From Streptomyces exfoliatus (lineage in GTDB: Bacteria > Actinomycetota > Actinomycetes > Streptomycetales > Streptomycetaceae), in contig NZ_JNZP01000007.1 of assembly GCF_000725545.1 (NCBI RefSeq), forward strand, positions 62,001 to 126,000: a stretch of 64,000 nucleotides of DNA, read 5' to 3'. A program made the position numbers and the translations under genes. Positions 43,471-52,550 of the stretch are shown in pieces (positions within the stretch are counted from its first letter, which is position 1; each line of letters starts with the position of its first letter). Under the pieces are notes generated by a model that was not told the origin of the DNA, did no database searches, and saw nothing but the letters and a program-made list of their open reading frames with translations.

Positions 43471-44585
43471 GCGAGACGACCGGGACAGGACTGCCCGGAT
43501 GTCCGACCACACTGTTCGACCATGCCCTCCGGCTGCACCGGCTGGCGCCCGGAGAGCCGCTCCATCGCGAAGGGGAGCCGTACCCCGACGACGGCTTGCA
43601 CCGTCATCGGAAAGGCCCGCGCGCACCCGAGGACCGGCACTTGACCGGCAAGGACGCGGCGCTCATCTTGGACGCGTACTTCGCGCGCACCTCCGCCCAC
43701 CCCAGCGAATTGGCCGACGCCTTCCACGACGTCCACATCCCGATTCACCCCAACGATCACATCGCCGCCGCGGCTTTGCGGGCGGACGGAGAACGCGTTC
43801 GCCGAACGGGCCGCTGGCTCGTCCGACATGGCACCGACCGATGCGCGGTCACCGTTGGGCTGGCCCTGGTCGCTGTCGTGGGAACAGCCGACGACATCCC
43901 GTTGATTCAAACGATCGGGCTGCTGTCCGACCGCTTCGGTCCACTGGCGGCGCACGCTTTCGAGAGTCGGCCAGGGGGAGTCGAGGCCCTGCTCTGGCTT
44001 GCCGAGCGAGTCACCGGTTGGGGACGCGTCTATGTCGTTGAGGCTCTCTGCCGGCTCGACGACCCAGCTGCCCGACCGTGGTTGCTTCGCAGGGCCTGCG
44101 ACGGAGACTTCCTCAACGGGTACTTCGCCGGCCGGGTCGCCACAGTCGCCAGACTCCATGAGGCGCTTTCGGGCCTCGACACGGACAGCGAGATGGTCGA
44201 CCACATAGGTCGGCTCCTTCATCTGATGATCGACTGCGGGAGCATGGGACTCACCCTCGCCCGCTATCCCCATTCGGGCGTGGTCCTGGAGGCTCATGCT
44301 CGCCATGTGGGTTCGCTCGGCCCGACCATCGAGCGCTACTTCACGATCGCGGTGCTCACTCAGCACCTGACTACGGAGCCCCCGGAGGCCGCGGGGTGCA
44401 CTGAGGCTCAGCAGGAAGCGCTTCGGGCGACCTACCTCGAAGTTCTCGACCGGGAGGAGTGGGCCCAGGCCGCACGCGCGGGGTTCGCGGCGGACGACAA
44501 CCGTATGCGATGGCTCGCCGACCACCGGGCGCCACAGCTGAGGCTGCGTGCGTTCCCCGACCGGGAGCCGGACGCCGAGGAATGA
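43467..44585 (+). CDS. Hypothetical protein, helical and repeat-like
   Basis: 372 residues. I do not recognise a family. It is mostly helical by composition, with segments such as VTVGLALVAVVGTADDIPLIQTIGLLS and WLAERVTGWGRVYVVEALCRLDDPAARPWLLRRAC. These resemble HEAT-type repeats, and EALCRLDDPAAR is a typical HEAT turn. There is no signal peptide or membrane helix. Start ATG 43467 has no obvious ribosome site but is reached through two ATGA-linked mini-ORFs. G+C and codon bias look slightly relaxed compared with neighbours, so recent acquisition is possible. Confidence 0.65.
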   Translation: MSETTGTGLPGCPTTLFDHALRLHRLAPGEPLHREGEPYPDDGLHRHRKGPRAPEDRHLTGKDAALILDAYFARTSAHPSELADAFHDVHIPIHPNDHIAAAALRADGERVRRTGRWLVRHGTDRCAVTVGLALVAVVGTADDIPLIQTIGLLSDRFGPLAAHAFESRPGGVEALLWLAERVTGWGRVYVVEALCRLDDPAARPWLLRRACDGDFLNGYFAGRVATVARLHEALSGLDTDSEMVDHIGRLLHLMIDCGSMGLTLARYPHSGVVLEAHARHVGSLGPTIERYFTIAVLTQHLTTEPPEAAGCTEAQQEALRATYLEVLDREEWAQAARAGFAADDNRMRWLADHRAPQLRLRAFPDREPDAEE

Positions 44586-44634
44586 CGCTCGTTCGCGCAC
44601 GTGGTTGAGCGGCGCGTGCTGATCAGTGCTTCAT

Positions 44635-44667
44635 GAAGGGGACCGGGCCTCTGGGTCGGTCCCCTTC
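44635..44667. terminator. Hairpin between convergent genes
   Basis: GAAGGGGACCG (44635-44645) and CGGTCCCCTTC (44657-44667) pair perfectly over 11 bp, between the hypothetical gene and the terD-like gene. Confidence 0.75.
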
Positions 44668-44684
44668 GGTGTGGGCCGGGCCGG

Positions 44685-45215
44685 TCAGGGGCGGGGTGTG
44701 CCCAGTAGGGCGGCGAAGGCCTGGGGGGTGGCGTCGAAGCCGTGGCTGAGGGGACGGTACGCCCAGCCGTCGGTGCCGTCCCTGGTGAACTCCACGACCG
44801 TCGCCGACAGGGCGTCCGGCACGTCCGCGAAGTCGTGGACCAGCAGGTCCGTGTAGCCCTCGCGGACCCGGATGCCCGTGTTCGCTATGTCGCCGAAGGT
44901 CCTTCGTCCCCCGGCCTGCTGTATCGCGACGCCCACCACCACGCGCGCGTACCGCGGTGCCAGCCGGTCGAGTTCCAGGGTCATGGCCTCGTCGTAGCCG
45001 AAACCCTGCCCCGTACGGCTGTCGCGGTGGAGTGTGATCGTGCCGTCGGGGGAGCGGCTGCCGAAGTGCACCAGATGGGCCGGCGCTCCGTGCGGGTCGT
45101 CCGACGTGAAGACGCCGGCGACGATGTCGAGGTCGTGGGCGGGCGCGCCGATAGGGGCGGGGTCCCACTTGAGCGTCACCTCGACGCGTCCCACTCCCTT
45201 GTTGAGTCCGCTCAT
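44685..45215 (-). CDS. TerD-family calcium-binding stress protein
   Basis: 176 residues from ATG 45215, with a GGGGAAG site. TerD-domain motifs: VEVTLKWDP, DLDIVAGVFT (the family has DLDASA-x-L, calcium-coordinating Asp), RSPDGTITLHRDSRTG, GYDEAMTLELDRLAPRYARVVVGVAIQQ and FGDIANTGIRV. TerD proteins bind calcium and are linked to tellurite and phage resistance and, in Streptomyces, to development. Full-length single-domain member. It is a solitary gene, divergent from the acetyltransferase gene, so it is not part of a ter operon here. Confidence 0.9.
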   Translation of the reverse strand: MSGLNKGVGRVEVTLKWDPAPIGAPAHDLDIVAGVFTSDDPHGAPAHLVHFGSRSPDGTITLHRDSRTGQGFGYDEAMTLELDRLAPRYARVVVGVAIQQAGGRRTFGDIANTGIRVREGYTDLLVHDFADVPDALSATVVEFTRDGTDGWAYRPLSHGFDATPQAFAALLGTPRP

Positions 45216-45314
45216 GGTGCTTCCCCTCTCCGCGTACGCCCCCGCGCACGCCTCGCTCCGTACCGCCGACCCGCTCGAAAGCCCGTGGTCGTGGCCGGTT
45301 GCCCATGGTGTCAT

Positions 45315-46187
45315 GTGGCTACGACAGAGGACCCGAGGGTGGAGGGGGAGAGCGGTTTGTGGAGCGGTGACGAGCTGGATCTCGACGCATATCTGGCTCG
45401 AATCGGATGGCAGGCGGGGAGCGGAGGTGAACTCGCCCCTGACCTCGCGACGTTGAGGGGTCTTCATCGGGCGCATGTCCGGGCCGTGCCGTTCGAGAAT
45501 CTCGACGTCGCCCTCGGGAAGTCGGTTCCCCTGGATCTGAAGAGCCTTCAGGACAAGCTCGTCGGACGGCGTCGCGGAGGGTACTGCTACGAGCAGAACT
45601 CCCTGTTCGCTGCGGTCCTCGAACGGATCGGCTTCACGGTCGCGGCGCGCGGCGCCCGCAACCGTTCGCGGGGCGCCACGCTGCCGCCCGTCACGCACGC
45701 GTTGCTCGTGGTGACGGTCGACGGCGAACAGTGGCTCTGCGACGTCGGGTTCGGCTGGCAGGGGCCGCTGGAACCGGTGCCCCTGCGCGACGGGGTCAGG
45801 GTCGAGCAGAGTGGCTGGACGTTCGGGATCAAGGCCGAGGGCGAGGGCATCCTCGTACTCCGCTCCCTGCGACCGCAGGGCTGGACCGATCTGTACGCCT
45901 TCGCTCCCCAGACCCTCTACCCCGGCGACTTCACCGTGATGAACCACTACAGCTCCAGTCATCCGCACTCGCGCTTCCTCGGCCAGGTCGTGGCCCAGCG
46001 GCCCGGCGAGGAGGCGCGCAGGGCTCTGGTCCGCGAGACGCTCTCGGTGGTGCGGCCGGACGGCACCGCCGAGGAACGCGTGGTCGGTACCGGGGTGTTG
46101 ATCGCGACGCTTCAGTCCGAATTCGGCATCGAACTGAACGAAGAGGAGCGCGCGGGCCTGGAACGAATGCACCCGACGGGCGTCTGA
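45315..46187 (+). CDS. nat: Arylamine N-acetyltransferase
   Basis: 290 residues from GTG 45315; no ribosome-binding site is seen. Acetylates arylamines or hydrazines with acetyl-CoA by a ping-pong mechanism. The catalytic triad is Cys91 (RRGGYCYEQN), His128 (VTHALLVV) and Asp143 (LCDVGFG). LHRAHVRAVPFENLDV is the standard N-terminal signature. In actinomycetes NATs can act in xenobiotic metabolism or in antibiotic amide formation (e.g. RifF). No biosynthetic neighbours suggest the latter. Confidence 0.93.
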   Translation: MATTEDPRVEGESGLWSGDELDLDAYLARIGWQAGSGGELAPDLATLRGLHRAHVRAVPFENLDVALGKSVPLDLKSLQDKLVGRRRGGYCYEQNSLFAAVLERIGFTVAARGARNRSRGATLPPVTHALLVVTVDGEQWLCDVGFGWQGPLEPVPLRDGVRVEQSGWTFGIKAEGEGILVLRSLRPQGWTDLYAFAPQTLYPGDFTVMNHYSSSHPHSRFLGQVVAQRPGEEARRALVRETLSVVRPDGTAEERVVGTGVLIATLQSEFGIELNEEERAGLERMHPTGV

Positions 46188-46227
46188 CGGGGTCCGCGAG
46201 GGTCTGCCGGGGCGCTCGTCGGCCCCG

Positions 46228-46233
46228 TACGAT
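46228..46233 (+). promoter_or_regulatory. -10-like element for the 46240 gene (leaderless type)
   Basis: TACGAT ends 6 nt before GTG 46240 with no ribosome site between. Confidence 0.5.
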
Positions 46234-46239
46234 GGCGCG

Positions 46240-46845
46240 GTGCTGGTCAAGTGGATTCGCTGCACCGTGATGGACCGTCGAGGGTTCGAGCGGGGGCAGC
46301 GGAAATGGGCGGGGCTGCTCGGTGAGCCGGGATTCCGGGGCCAGGGCGGCGGGTGGAGCCGGGCTCGGCCGGACGTCGCCCATGTCTTCGCGTTCTGGGA
46401 GAGCCGGGCTTTTTACGACTCGTTCATGGCGCGCTCGCACGATCGACTGGCGGCCGCGCAGGCGGGCACGTTCAAGGACGCCCAGGCCAAGCTGTTCGAC
46501 CACCGCTTCGACGTGAAGATGGGCTTCGAGCCGCGGTTCTCCGACGCCGACGTGGCACGGGTGGCGCACTGCCGTGTCCACGAGGACCGTGCCGAGCACT
46601 TCGCGCTCATGCAGGAGAAGGTGTGGAACCCGGCGATGGCCGGCTCTCCCGGCATGTTGCGGGGCATGTTCGGCGAGGCGCCCGGCAGCGAGTTCCTGGT
46701 GCTGTCGATGTGGCACTCGGCGGCGGAGCACGGAAAGTACCGGGTGGAGCGCATCGAGCGGCTCGGGCTGCGGGCCAGGACCGCGGCCGACGTGGCGGCG
46801 CTGACGGGGGACGTGGTGCAGCTCGAGCCGACCTGGACGGTGTGA
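46240..46845 (+). CDS. DUF4937-type (YdbC-like) protein
   Basis: 201 residues from GTG 46240. The N-terminus MLVKWIRCTVMDRRGFERGQRKW...EPGFRGQGGGW is the signature of the DUF4937/YdbC family, a dimeric alpha-beta barrel-like fold of two repeats. The second half repeats the pattern (VAHCRVHEDRAEHFALMQEKVWNPAMAGSPGM). Function is unknown; related barrels include monooxygenases and stress proteins. No operon link; it is preceded by a leaderless-type promoter. Confidence 0.7.
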   Translation: MLVKWIRCTVMDRRGFERGQRKWAGLLGEPGFRGQGGGWSRARPDVAHVFAFWESRAFYDSFMARSHDRLAAAQAGTFKDAQAKLFDHRFDVKMGFEPRFSDADVARVAHCRVHEDRAEHFALMQEKVWNPAMAGSPGMLRGMFGEAPGSEFLVLSMWHSAAEHGKYRVERIERLGLRARTAADVAALTGDVVQLEPTWTV

Positions 46846-46944
46846 AGGCCTGAGCCGGTACGAACACGCCGGCCCGCGCCCGCCCGCGTACGCCGGATGG
46901 ACTCCGGACACCACCTCGGCTGAGCCGGTCCGGGACCGGCGATC

Positions 46945-46950
46945 TAGGGT
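46945..46950 (+). promoter_or_regulatory. -10-like element for the histidine phosphatase (leaderless type)
   Basis: TAGGGT ends 6 nt before ATG 46957, same geometry as other leaderless candidates. Confidence 0.5.
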
Positions 46951-46956
46951 CGGGGT

Positions 46957-47616
46957 ATGGCACGACCGCGGCGCATCGTTCTCGTACGGCACGGAGAGTC
47001 CGAGGGCAATGTCGATGACACGGTGTACGAACGTGAGCCCGACCACGCGCTGGGGCTCACCGCGACCGGGCTGCGGCAGGCCGGGGAGACGGGGGAGCGG
47101 CTTCGGGAGCTGTTCGGTGACGAGTCGGTCAGCGTCTACGTCTCGCCGTACCGCCGCACCCATGAGACCCTCCGCGCCTTCCGGCTGCCGCCGGGGCAGG
47201 TACGGGTACGGGAGGAGCCGCGCCTCCGGGAGCAGGACTGGGGCAACTGGCAGGAGCGGGAGGACGTCCGTCTGCAGAAGGCCTACCGGGACGCGTACGG
47301 GCACTTCTTCTACCGCTTCGCCCAGGGTGAGTCGGGGGCGGACGTCTACGACCGCGTCGGGGCTTTCCTGGAGAGCCTGTACCGCAGTTTCGAGGCGCCC
47401 GACCATCCGCCCAACGTCCTCCTCGTCACCCATGGGCTGACCATGCGCCTGTTCTGCATGCGCTGGTTCCACTGGACCGTGGCGGACTTCGAGTCGCTCT
47501 CCAACCCCGGCAACGCCGAGACCCGCGTGCTCCTGCTCGGCGAGGACGGGAGATACCGTCTTGACCGGCCGTTCGAGCGCTGGCGCACCCCGGAACCGTA
47601 CGGCCATACCGGATAG
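46957..47616 (+). CDS. Histidine phosphatase superfamily protein
   Basis: 219 residues. The catalytic RHG motif is VLVRHGESEGN near residue 12; further active-site parts are SPYRRTHETLRAF (Arg), the acid Glu in LREQDWGNWQ, and THGLTMRLF (second His). It belongs to branch 1 (phosphoglycerate-mutase-like phosphatases); the substrate may be a sugar phosphate or phosphoprotein. It is probably co-expressed with the ADP-ribosylglycohydrolase gene 12 nt downstream. Confidence 0.9.
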   Translation: MARPRRIVLVRHGESEGNVDDTVYEREPDHALGLTATGLRQAGETGERLRELFGDESVSVYVSPYRRTHETLRAFRLPPGQVRVREEPRLREQDWGNWQEREDVRLQKAYRDAYGHFFYRFAQGESGADVYDRVGAFLESLYRSFEAPDHPPNVLLVTHGLTMRLFCMRWFHWTVADFESLSNPGNAETRVLLLGEDGRYRLDRPFERWRTPEPYGHTG

Positions 47617-47628
47617 AGTGGCAGACCG

Positions 47629-48537
47629 ATGACCGCTGACTCCTCATTCGACCGGCGCTTCGACCGCGCCCTGGCCAGCCTGCGCGGGCTGTCCGTGGGA
47701 GACGCCCTGGGCTCCCAGTTCTTCGTACCCGCCCACTATCCCCTGCTGAAGCGGCGAGAGCTGCCCGACGGCCCTTGGCAGTGGACCGACGACACCGAGA
47801 TGGCCTGCTCCGTCCTGGCCGTCCTCGCCCGCCACGAACGCATCGACCAGGACGCCCTGGCGATGTCCTTCGCCCAGCACCATGACTTCGACCGCGGCTA
47901 CGGCCCGGCCGTCAACCGGATGCTCCGGCTCATCCGGGAAGGCGGCGACTGGCGGGAACTGGCCGCCGCGCTCTTCCAGGGCCAGGGGTCCTGGGGCAAC
48001 GGCGCCGCGATGCGGATCGCCCCGCTCGGAGCCTGGTACGCGGACGACCCGGAGCAGGCGACGCACCAGGCGGAGATCTCCGCGTACACGACCCACCAGC
48101 ACCGCGAGGCCGTGGTCGGCGCCATGGCCGTGGCCGCCGCCGCAGCGCTGGCCGCCGACCCCGCCGGGCCGCCCACGGCCGAGAAGCTGCTCGACGGCGT
48201 CATCGCCCTCGTGCCGCGCAGCGCGGTCGGGGCGGGGCTGCGCCGGGCCCGCGACATGCTCGACTACGGCGACGCGGGCACGGTCGCCGCGGTGCTCGGC
48301 AGCGGCCGGCGGACGAGCGCGCACGACACGGTTCCGTTCGCCCTCTGGTCGGCGGCCCGGGGCCTCGGCGATTTCGAGCGGGTGTTCTGGACGACCGCGC
48401 AGGTCGGCGGCGATGTCGACACGACCTGTGCCATCGCGGGGGGTGTGGTGGCCGCCGCGGCGGACGGTGCGCCGCCGGCGGACTGGCTGCGACAGACCGA
48501 GGCCCTGCCGGAGTGGGTCCTCGGCGCGGCGGCCTGA
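47629..48537 (+). CDS. ADP-ribosylglycohydrolase family protein
   Basis: 302 residues. The two di-metal (Mg) signature sites are WTDDTEMACSV near residue 51 and GGDVDTTCAIAGG near residue 260, as in DraG/ARH proteins that remove ADP-ribose from proteins or nucleic acids. GSWGNGAAMRIAPLG is the third conserved block. Soluble. Only 12 nt separate it from the phosphatase gene, suggesting a small operon. TAGAGT at 47614-47619 could also give it an internal start. Confidence 0.92.
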   Translation: MTADSSFDRRFDRALASLRGLSVGDALGSQFFVPAHYPLLKRRELPDGPWQWTDDTEMACSVLAVLARHERIDQDALAMSFAQHHDFDRGYGPAVNRMLRLIREGGDWRELAAALFQGQGSWGNGAAMRIAPLGAWYADDPEQATHQAEISAYTTHQHREAVVGAMAVAAAAALAADPAGPPTAEKLLDGVIALVPRSAVGAGLRRARDMLDYGDAGTVAAVLGSGRRTSAHDTVPFALWSAARGLGDFERVFWTTAQVGGDVDTTCAIAGGVVAAAADGAPPADWLRQTEALPEWVLGAAA

Positions 48538-48579
48538 GGTGGCTGCGCTGACCCGAGTCCGACGCGCCTGAAGCGGCAC

Positions 48580-48618
48580 GATGCCCCCTGAGCCCCTGCG
48601 CGGGGCCCAGGGGGCATC
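48580..48618. terminator. Nested hairpin, bidirectional
   Basis: GATGCCCCCTG (48580-48590) and CAGGGGGCATC (48608-48618) pair over 11 bp, with an inner GCCCC/GGGGC stem. It lies between convergent genes. Confidence 0.85.
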
Positions 48619-48627
48619 GCGGTGTTC

Positions 48628-50181
48628 TCAGGCCACCGGCCCCGCGGCCTCCGCGCGGCCGCTGAGCGCCTCCAGGTCGCTCTTGCGGACCCGGATCACG
48701 AGGACCGCGGTGAGCAGCGCGATCAGCACCATCGCGACGGCCGCCGTGAACGCCGAGGCGATGCCCGAGGTCAGCACCTCGTGGCCCCAGGGCGCGGGCA
48801 GTTCCTTCGTCTTCAGGGCCTCGGCCTGCTGCTCGGGCGTGGCGGCCTTGAGGAAGCCGGGCATCTGCTTCTCGGCCTCCTCGCGGCTGGCGGTGCCGAA
48901 GACCGTGACCAGGATGGACAGGCCGAGCGAACCGCCGACCTGCTGGGTCGCGTTGAGCAGGCCCGATGCGGCGCCCGCCTCGTGCTGGGCCACCCCGGAG
49001 ACGGCCGTGAGCGTGAGCGTCACGAAGTTGAGGCCCATGCCGAAGCCGAACAGGACCATCGGGCCGAGGACCCCGCTCGCGTAACTGCTGTCCGGGCTGA
49101 TGAACGTCAGCCAGAAGAGACCGGCACCGGTGATCGCCGAACCGCTCACCATGAACGGTTTGGGCCCGAGTGTCGGCAGCAGCCGCTGGGCGAGCCCCGC
49201 GCCGGTCACGATCGCCACCGTCACCGGCAGGAAGGCGAGACCGGACCGGATCGGGCTGTATCCGAGGACGCCCTGGACCCACAGCACGATGAAGAAGAAC
49301 ATGCCGAACATGGCGGCTGCCAGGCTGAGCATGATGACGTACGTGCCCGACCGGTTGCGGTCCGCGAACATCCGGAGCGGGGTGATCGGCTCCTTGGCGC
49401 GCGACTCCACGACCGCGAAGGCCACGAGCAGGATCACCGCGGAGACGAAGGAGCCGATGGTCAGCTCGTCCTTCCAGCCCTTCTCCGAGGCTCGGATGAA
49501 CCCGTAGACCAGCGCGGCCATGCCGAGTGTCGAGGTCGTGGCGCCCGCGATGTCGAACCGGCCGGGGTGACGCTCGGACTCGCCGATGTAGCGCGGGGCG
49601 AGGAAGGCGATCAGCAGGCCGATCGGCACGTTGACGAAGAGGACCCACCGCCAGTCCAGCCACTCCGTGAGCATGCCGCCGGCGAGCAGACCGATCGCGC
49701 CGCCACCGGCGGAGACGGCGGCGAACACGCCGAACGCCCGGTTGCGCTCGGGACCTTCAGGGAACGTCGTGGTGATCAGGGCGAGCGAGGTGGGCGAGGC
49801 GATGGCGCCGCCCACGCCCTGCAGGGCCCGTGCGGCGAGCAGATGCCAGGGCTCCTGGGCGAAGCCTCCGAGCAGCGAGGCGAAGGTGAAGAGCAGGATG
49901 CCGGCCATGAACACCCGGCGGCGCCCCAGGATGTCCCCGGCCCGTCCGCCGAGGAGCAGCAGTCCGCCGAAGGTGAGCGTGTAGGCGCTGAGCACCCACG
50001 ACAGGTCGGTGGTCGAGAAGGAGAGCGCGTCCTGAATGTGCGGCAGCGCGATGTTCACGATGGTGGCGTCGAGGACGACCATCAGCTGGCAGGCGGCGAT
50101 GACGGTCAAGGCGATACCCGGCCGACCTCCGGCGCGAGCGGGTCCGTCCTTGGCCTGTGTGTCCACCGGAGAAGTTGTCAC
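48628..50181 (-). CDS. MFS drug exporter, DHA2 (EmrB/QacA) family
   Basis: 517 residues from GTG 50181 (GGGGGA upstream), about 14 transmembrane helices. Motif LDATIVNIALPHI (DHA2 motif D1, helix 1), loop motif A GGRAGDILGRRRVF, and motif C region ALQGVGGAIASPTSLALI are clear. Proton-driven export of hydrophobic drugs or a self-made antibiotic. It is divergently transcribed from a TetR gene, with two near-identical palindromes in the 132-nt gap, so repression relieved by the drug is expected. Confidence 0.92.
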   Translation of the reverse strand: MTTSPVDTQAKDGPARAGGRPGIALTVIAACQLMVVLDATIVNIALPHIQDALSFSTTDLSWVLSAYTLTFGGLLLLGGRAGDILGRRRVFMAGILLFTFASLLGGFAQEPWHLLAARALQGVGGAIASPTSLALITTTFPEGPERNRAFGVFAAVSAGGGAIGLLAGGMLTEWLDWRWVLFVNVPIGLLIAFLAPRYIGESERHPGRFDIAGATTSTLGMAALVYGFIRASEKGWKDELTIGSFVSAVILLVAFAVVESRAKEPITPLRMFADRNRSGTYVIMLSLAAAMFGMFFFIVLWVQGVLGYSPIRSGLAFLPVTVAIVTGAGLAQRLLPTLGPKPFMVSGSAITGAGLFWLTFISPDSSYASGVLGPMVLFGFGMGLNFVTLTLTAVSGVAQHEAGAASGLLNATQQVGGSLGLSILVTVFGTASREEAEKQMPGFLKAATPEQQAEALKTKELPAPWGHEVLTSGIASAFTAAVAMVLIALLTAVLVIRVRKSDLEALSGRAEAAGPVA

Positions 50182-50204
50182 TATGGATCCCCCACGGAAG
50201 AATT

Positions 50205-50224
50205 AGTGAACGCACCCGTTCACT
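50205..50224. promoter_or_regulatory. TetR-type operator O1
   Basis: AGTGAACG-CACC-CGTTCACT is a perfect 8-bp inverted repeat with a 4-nt centre, 24 nt upstream of the exporter start. It shares its half-site with O2. Confidence 0.8.
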
Positions 50225-50249
50225 GTCCATCACGGTAGTGAGTCCCCCT

Positions 50250-50271
50250 CAGTGACCGCAACCGTTCACTG
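50250..50271. promoter_or_regulatory. TetR-type operator O2
   Basis: CAGTGACCG-CAAC-CGTTCACTG: the same half-site as O1 with one mismatch (ACC for AAC). Centre-to-centre distance from O1 is 46 nt. It is 43 nt upstream of the TetR gene and could mediate autoregulation. Confidence 0.75.
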
Positions 50272-50313
50272 GGCGCCGCCGACGACGGACTTCGCCTCAA
50301 CGGAGAGATCCTG

Positions 50314-50931
50314 ATGGTTAGTTCACGCTCCACGGCCGCCGCCCGGCCGGAAGGGGTGTCCCTGCGCCGCCGCGGTCCCGTGCTCGAGAAGGCCATCCTG
50401 GAGGCCACGCTCGAACAGCTGGGCAGTGTCGGCTGGAACGGTCTGACGATGGAGGGTGTCGCCGTCGGCGCGCAGACGGGTAAAGCCGCGGTGTACCGGC
50501 GCTGGCCGTCGAAGGAAGACCTCGTCGCCGACGCGCTTCAGGCCGGGCTGCCGGCGCTCGACGAGGCGCCGGACCTCGGAAAGGTGCGCGAGGACCTGTA
50601 CGAGCTGTGCCGCCGGGTCCGGGACGTCATGTACTCCAAGCCCGGCTTCGCACTGCGCGCCGTGCTTCACGAATGCGATGCGGAGTCCGCCGAGAGGTTC
50701 CATCACCTGATTGTCGCGGGGGTCGTCGAGCCCTCGGCCCGACTCTTCAGTGAGGTGCTGAGGCGCGGAATCGCAAGGGGAGAGGTGCGAGCGGACGCGA
50801 ACGACGACCTGGTTCTCGACGTCATCCCGGCCATGCTGATGTACCGCTCCAAAGTGTGCGCAAGCGAATGGCCGGACACCGAGATCGCCGATCTGATCGA
50901 CCGGATCATGCTGCCGCTGCTACGGGTGTGA
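50314..50931 (+). CDS. TetR-family repressor
   Basis: 205 residues from ATG 50314 (GGAGAG, 6-nt spacing). The N-terminal HTH covers about 22-68 (KAILEATLEQLGSVGWNGLTMEGVAVGAQTGKAAVYRRWPSKEDLV), with the helix 3 WPSKEDL typical of TetR_N. A C-terminal ligand-binding/dimerisation domain follows (TetR_C type with HECDAESAERFHHLIVAGVVEP). Paired with the divergent MFS exporter; the operators at 50205-50271 are its probable targets. Confidence 0.93.
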   Translation: MVSSRSTAAARPEGVSLRRRGPVLEKAILEATLEQLGSVGWNGLTMEGVAVGAQTGKAAVYRRWPSKEDLVADALQAGLPALDEAPDLGKVREDLYELCRRVRDVMYSKPGFALRAVLHECDAESAERFHHLIVAGVVEPSARLFSEVLRRGIARGEVRADANDDLVLDVIPAMLMYRSKVCASEWPDTEIADLIDRIMLPLLRV

Positions 50932-51057
50932 CCCGGACGGGGCGCCTCCGAGGGGCAGCCCGCCGGGGCCTCGCGCCCCGGCGCGCACGCCCCTCGGGCC
51001 CCCGGAGGGAATCCGGGTACCGCGTGCGGCACCGAGCGGCGTAACCTGTCAGGCGCC

Positions 51058-51768
51058 ATGCCCTACGAACCACCCACCCACACCGTCGAGCGGTCGCTCC
51101 GAGCCACCACCGGCGCCAGGATCGTCGCCGGAGTGGACGAGGTCGGACGCGGCGCCTGGGCCGGCCCCGTCACAGTGTGCGCGGCCGTCACCGGTCTGCG
51201 CCGGGCGCCCGAAGGGCTCACCGACTCCAAGCTGCTCACCCTCAAGCGCCGTACCGCGCTCGCCGTGGAACTGGAACGCTGGGTCACGGCGTACGCGCTC
51301 GGCGACGCCACCCCGCAGGAGATCGACGAGCTCGGCATGACCGCTGCCCTGCGGCTGGCTGCGGTCCGGGCCCTCGAAGGGCTGCCCGTACGGCCCGACG
51401 CGGTGATCCTCGACGGCAAGCACGACTACCTCGGCACCCCCTGGCAGGTCCGTACGGTGATCAAGGGCGACCAGTCCTGCATCGCCGTGGCCGCCGCCTC
51501 CGTGATCGCCAAGGTCCGGCGGGACGCCGTCATGGCCGAGCTGGCCGCCGGGTCGGAGGAGTACGCGGCGTACGCCTTCGGAGCCAACGCGGGCTACCCT
51601 TCGCCGGTCCACAAAGCGGCGCTCGAAGAGCTGGGGCCCACCCCTCACCACCGTCTCTCCTGGTCGTACATGGACGCCATGCCCAGGTGGCGCCACCTCA
51701 AAAAGGTCCGCCTCTCCGCCGAGGCGGTCGCGCTGGAAAGCGGGGGCCAACTCGGCTTCGACTTCTGA
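51058..51768 (+). CDS. rnhB: Ribonuclease HII
   Basis: 236 residues from ATG 51058. Cleaves RNA in RNA-DNA hybrids and removes misincorporated ribonucleotides. Active-site carboxylates: Asp27-Glu28 in [15 protein letters not shown], Asp in ILDGKHDYL near residue 118, and the downstream [18 protein letters not shown] region. Typical length for an actinobacterial RNase HII. TAACCT (51042-51047) is a -10 candidate. A separate unit, followed by a conserved hypothetical gene. Confidence 0.95.
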   Translation: MPYEPPTHTVERSLRATTGARIVAGVDEVGRGAWAGPVTVCAAVTGLRRAPEGLTDSKLLTLKRRTALAVELERWVTAYALGDATPQEIDELGMTAALRLAAVRALEGLPVRPDAVILDGKHDYLGTPWQVRTVIKGDQSCIAVAAASVIAKVRRDAVMAELAAGSEEYAAYAFGANAGYPSPVHKAALEELGPTPHHRLSWSYMDAMPRWRHLKKVRLSAEAVALESGGQLGFDF

Positions 51769-51874
51769 TCTTCCGGTCGCGGGTCCCTGTCGCAGGGCCT
51801 CCAGTACGACCGGGGTGCACATGCGTGCCCACCCGCCGGTGCTTCCCGCAGCGGCGTTTGATAGACATCCACTC

Positions 51875-52528
51875 ATGCCTCTCATCCCCGAGGAGCCTCA
51901 GATTCACGAGAGCGCCCAGGGTCCCCGCGCCACCGCGGCCACCGGCCGCCCCGCGTCGACCCCCCGTCCCGTACCCGGCCCGCGATCCGCGGCCACTCCG
52001 CGGCCCGGACGCCCCGTCCCCGGTCCCAGGCCCGCGCCGCCGGCCCCGCGCCCGGCCCCCGTCGCCGGCCCGACCCCGGCGACCACCCCGACTCCGGCGA
52101 ACACCCCGGAGAATCGTTCCGACCAGCGGTCCACGCCGCAGCTCCAGCTGATCCCGGCCCCCGTCGACGGCGCGCTCGACGCCGCCGAAGAGGCCCTGGA
52201 CATGCTCCTGGAGAGCGGCCGGGCGCCCGGCGAGATCCTCGTCCTCACCACCGGCGACCCGCACCCGTGGACCACGCACGAGCTGTCCTTCGGCGAGGCG
52301 TCCTACTGGGCGCAGCAGGACGCCGGGGACGACGTGTTCTTCGCGCGCGCCGCCTCCGTCGAGCGGGCTGCCCCCCGACCCGTGGTGATCGTGGCCGTCA
52401 ACGGCGGAGACGACGAGACGACCGCCGAGGCCCTGCCGTCGGCGATGGCCCGCGCCGGCGCGCTGCTCATCGTCTGCGGCGACCAGCAGCGCGTCACCAC
52501 GCTCCTCGGAGCGGGCGCCGGCGTCTGA
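51875..52528 (+). CDS. Conserved actinobacterial protein with Pro-rich N-terminus
   Basis: 217 residues from ATG 51875 (an earlier in-frame ATG at 51815 lacks support). Residues 15-85 are low-complexity Pro/Ala/Thr/Arg, probably disordered. Residues 90-217 form a compact domain (LDAAEEALDMLLESGRAPGEILVLTTGDPHPW...VVIVAVNGGDD) that looks like an alpha/beta fold. I recognise it only as a conserved neighbour of rnhB in streptomycetes (recalled); function unknown. A hairpin at 52551-52582 terminates it. Confidence 0.65.
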   Translation: MPLIPEEPQIHESAQGPRATAATGRPASTPRPVPGPRSAATPRPGRPVPGPRPAPPAPRPAPVAGPTPATTPTPANTPENRSDQRSTPQLQLIPAPVDGALDAAEEALDMLLESGRAPGEILVLTTGDPHPWTTHELSFGEASYWAQQDAGDDVFFARAASVERAAPRPVVIVAVNGGDDETTAEALPSAMARAGALLIVCGDQQRVTTLLGAGAGV

Positions 52529-52550
52529 CCGACCGCGCCCGCCTGCCGTC

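Noticed and set aside
39346..43626. Very long minus-strand reading frame (over 1400 codons) opposite nrdJ
   Set aside because: It is antisense to nrdJ and arises from the high third-position G+C; composition is repetitive Gly/Val/Leu/Asp without domain motifs.
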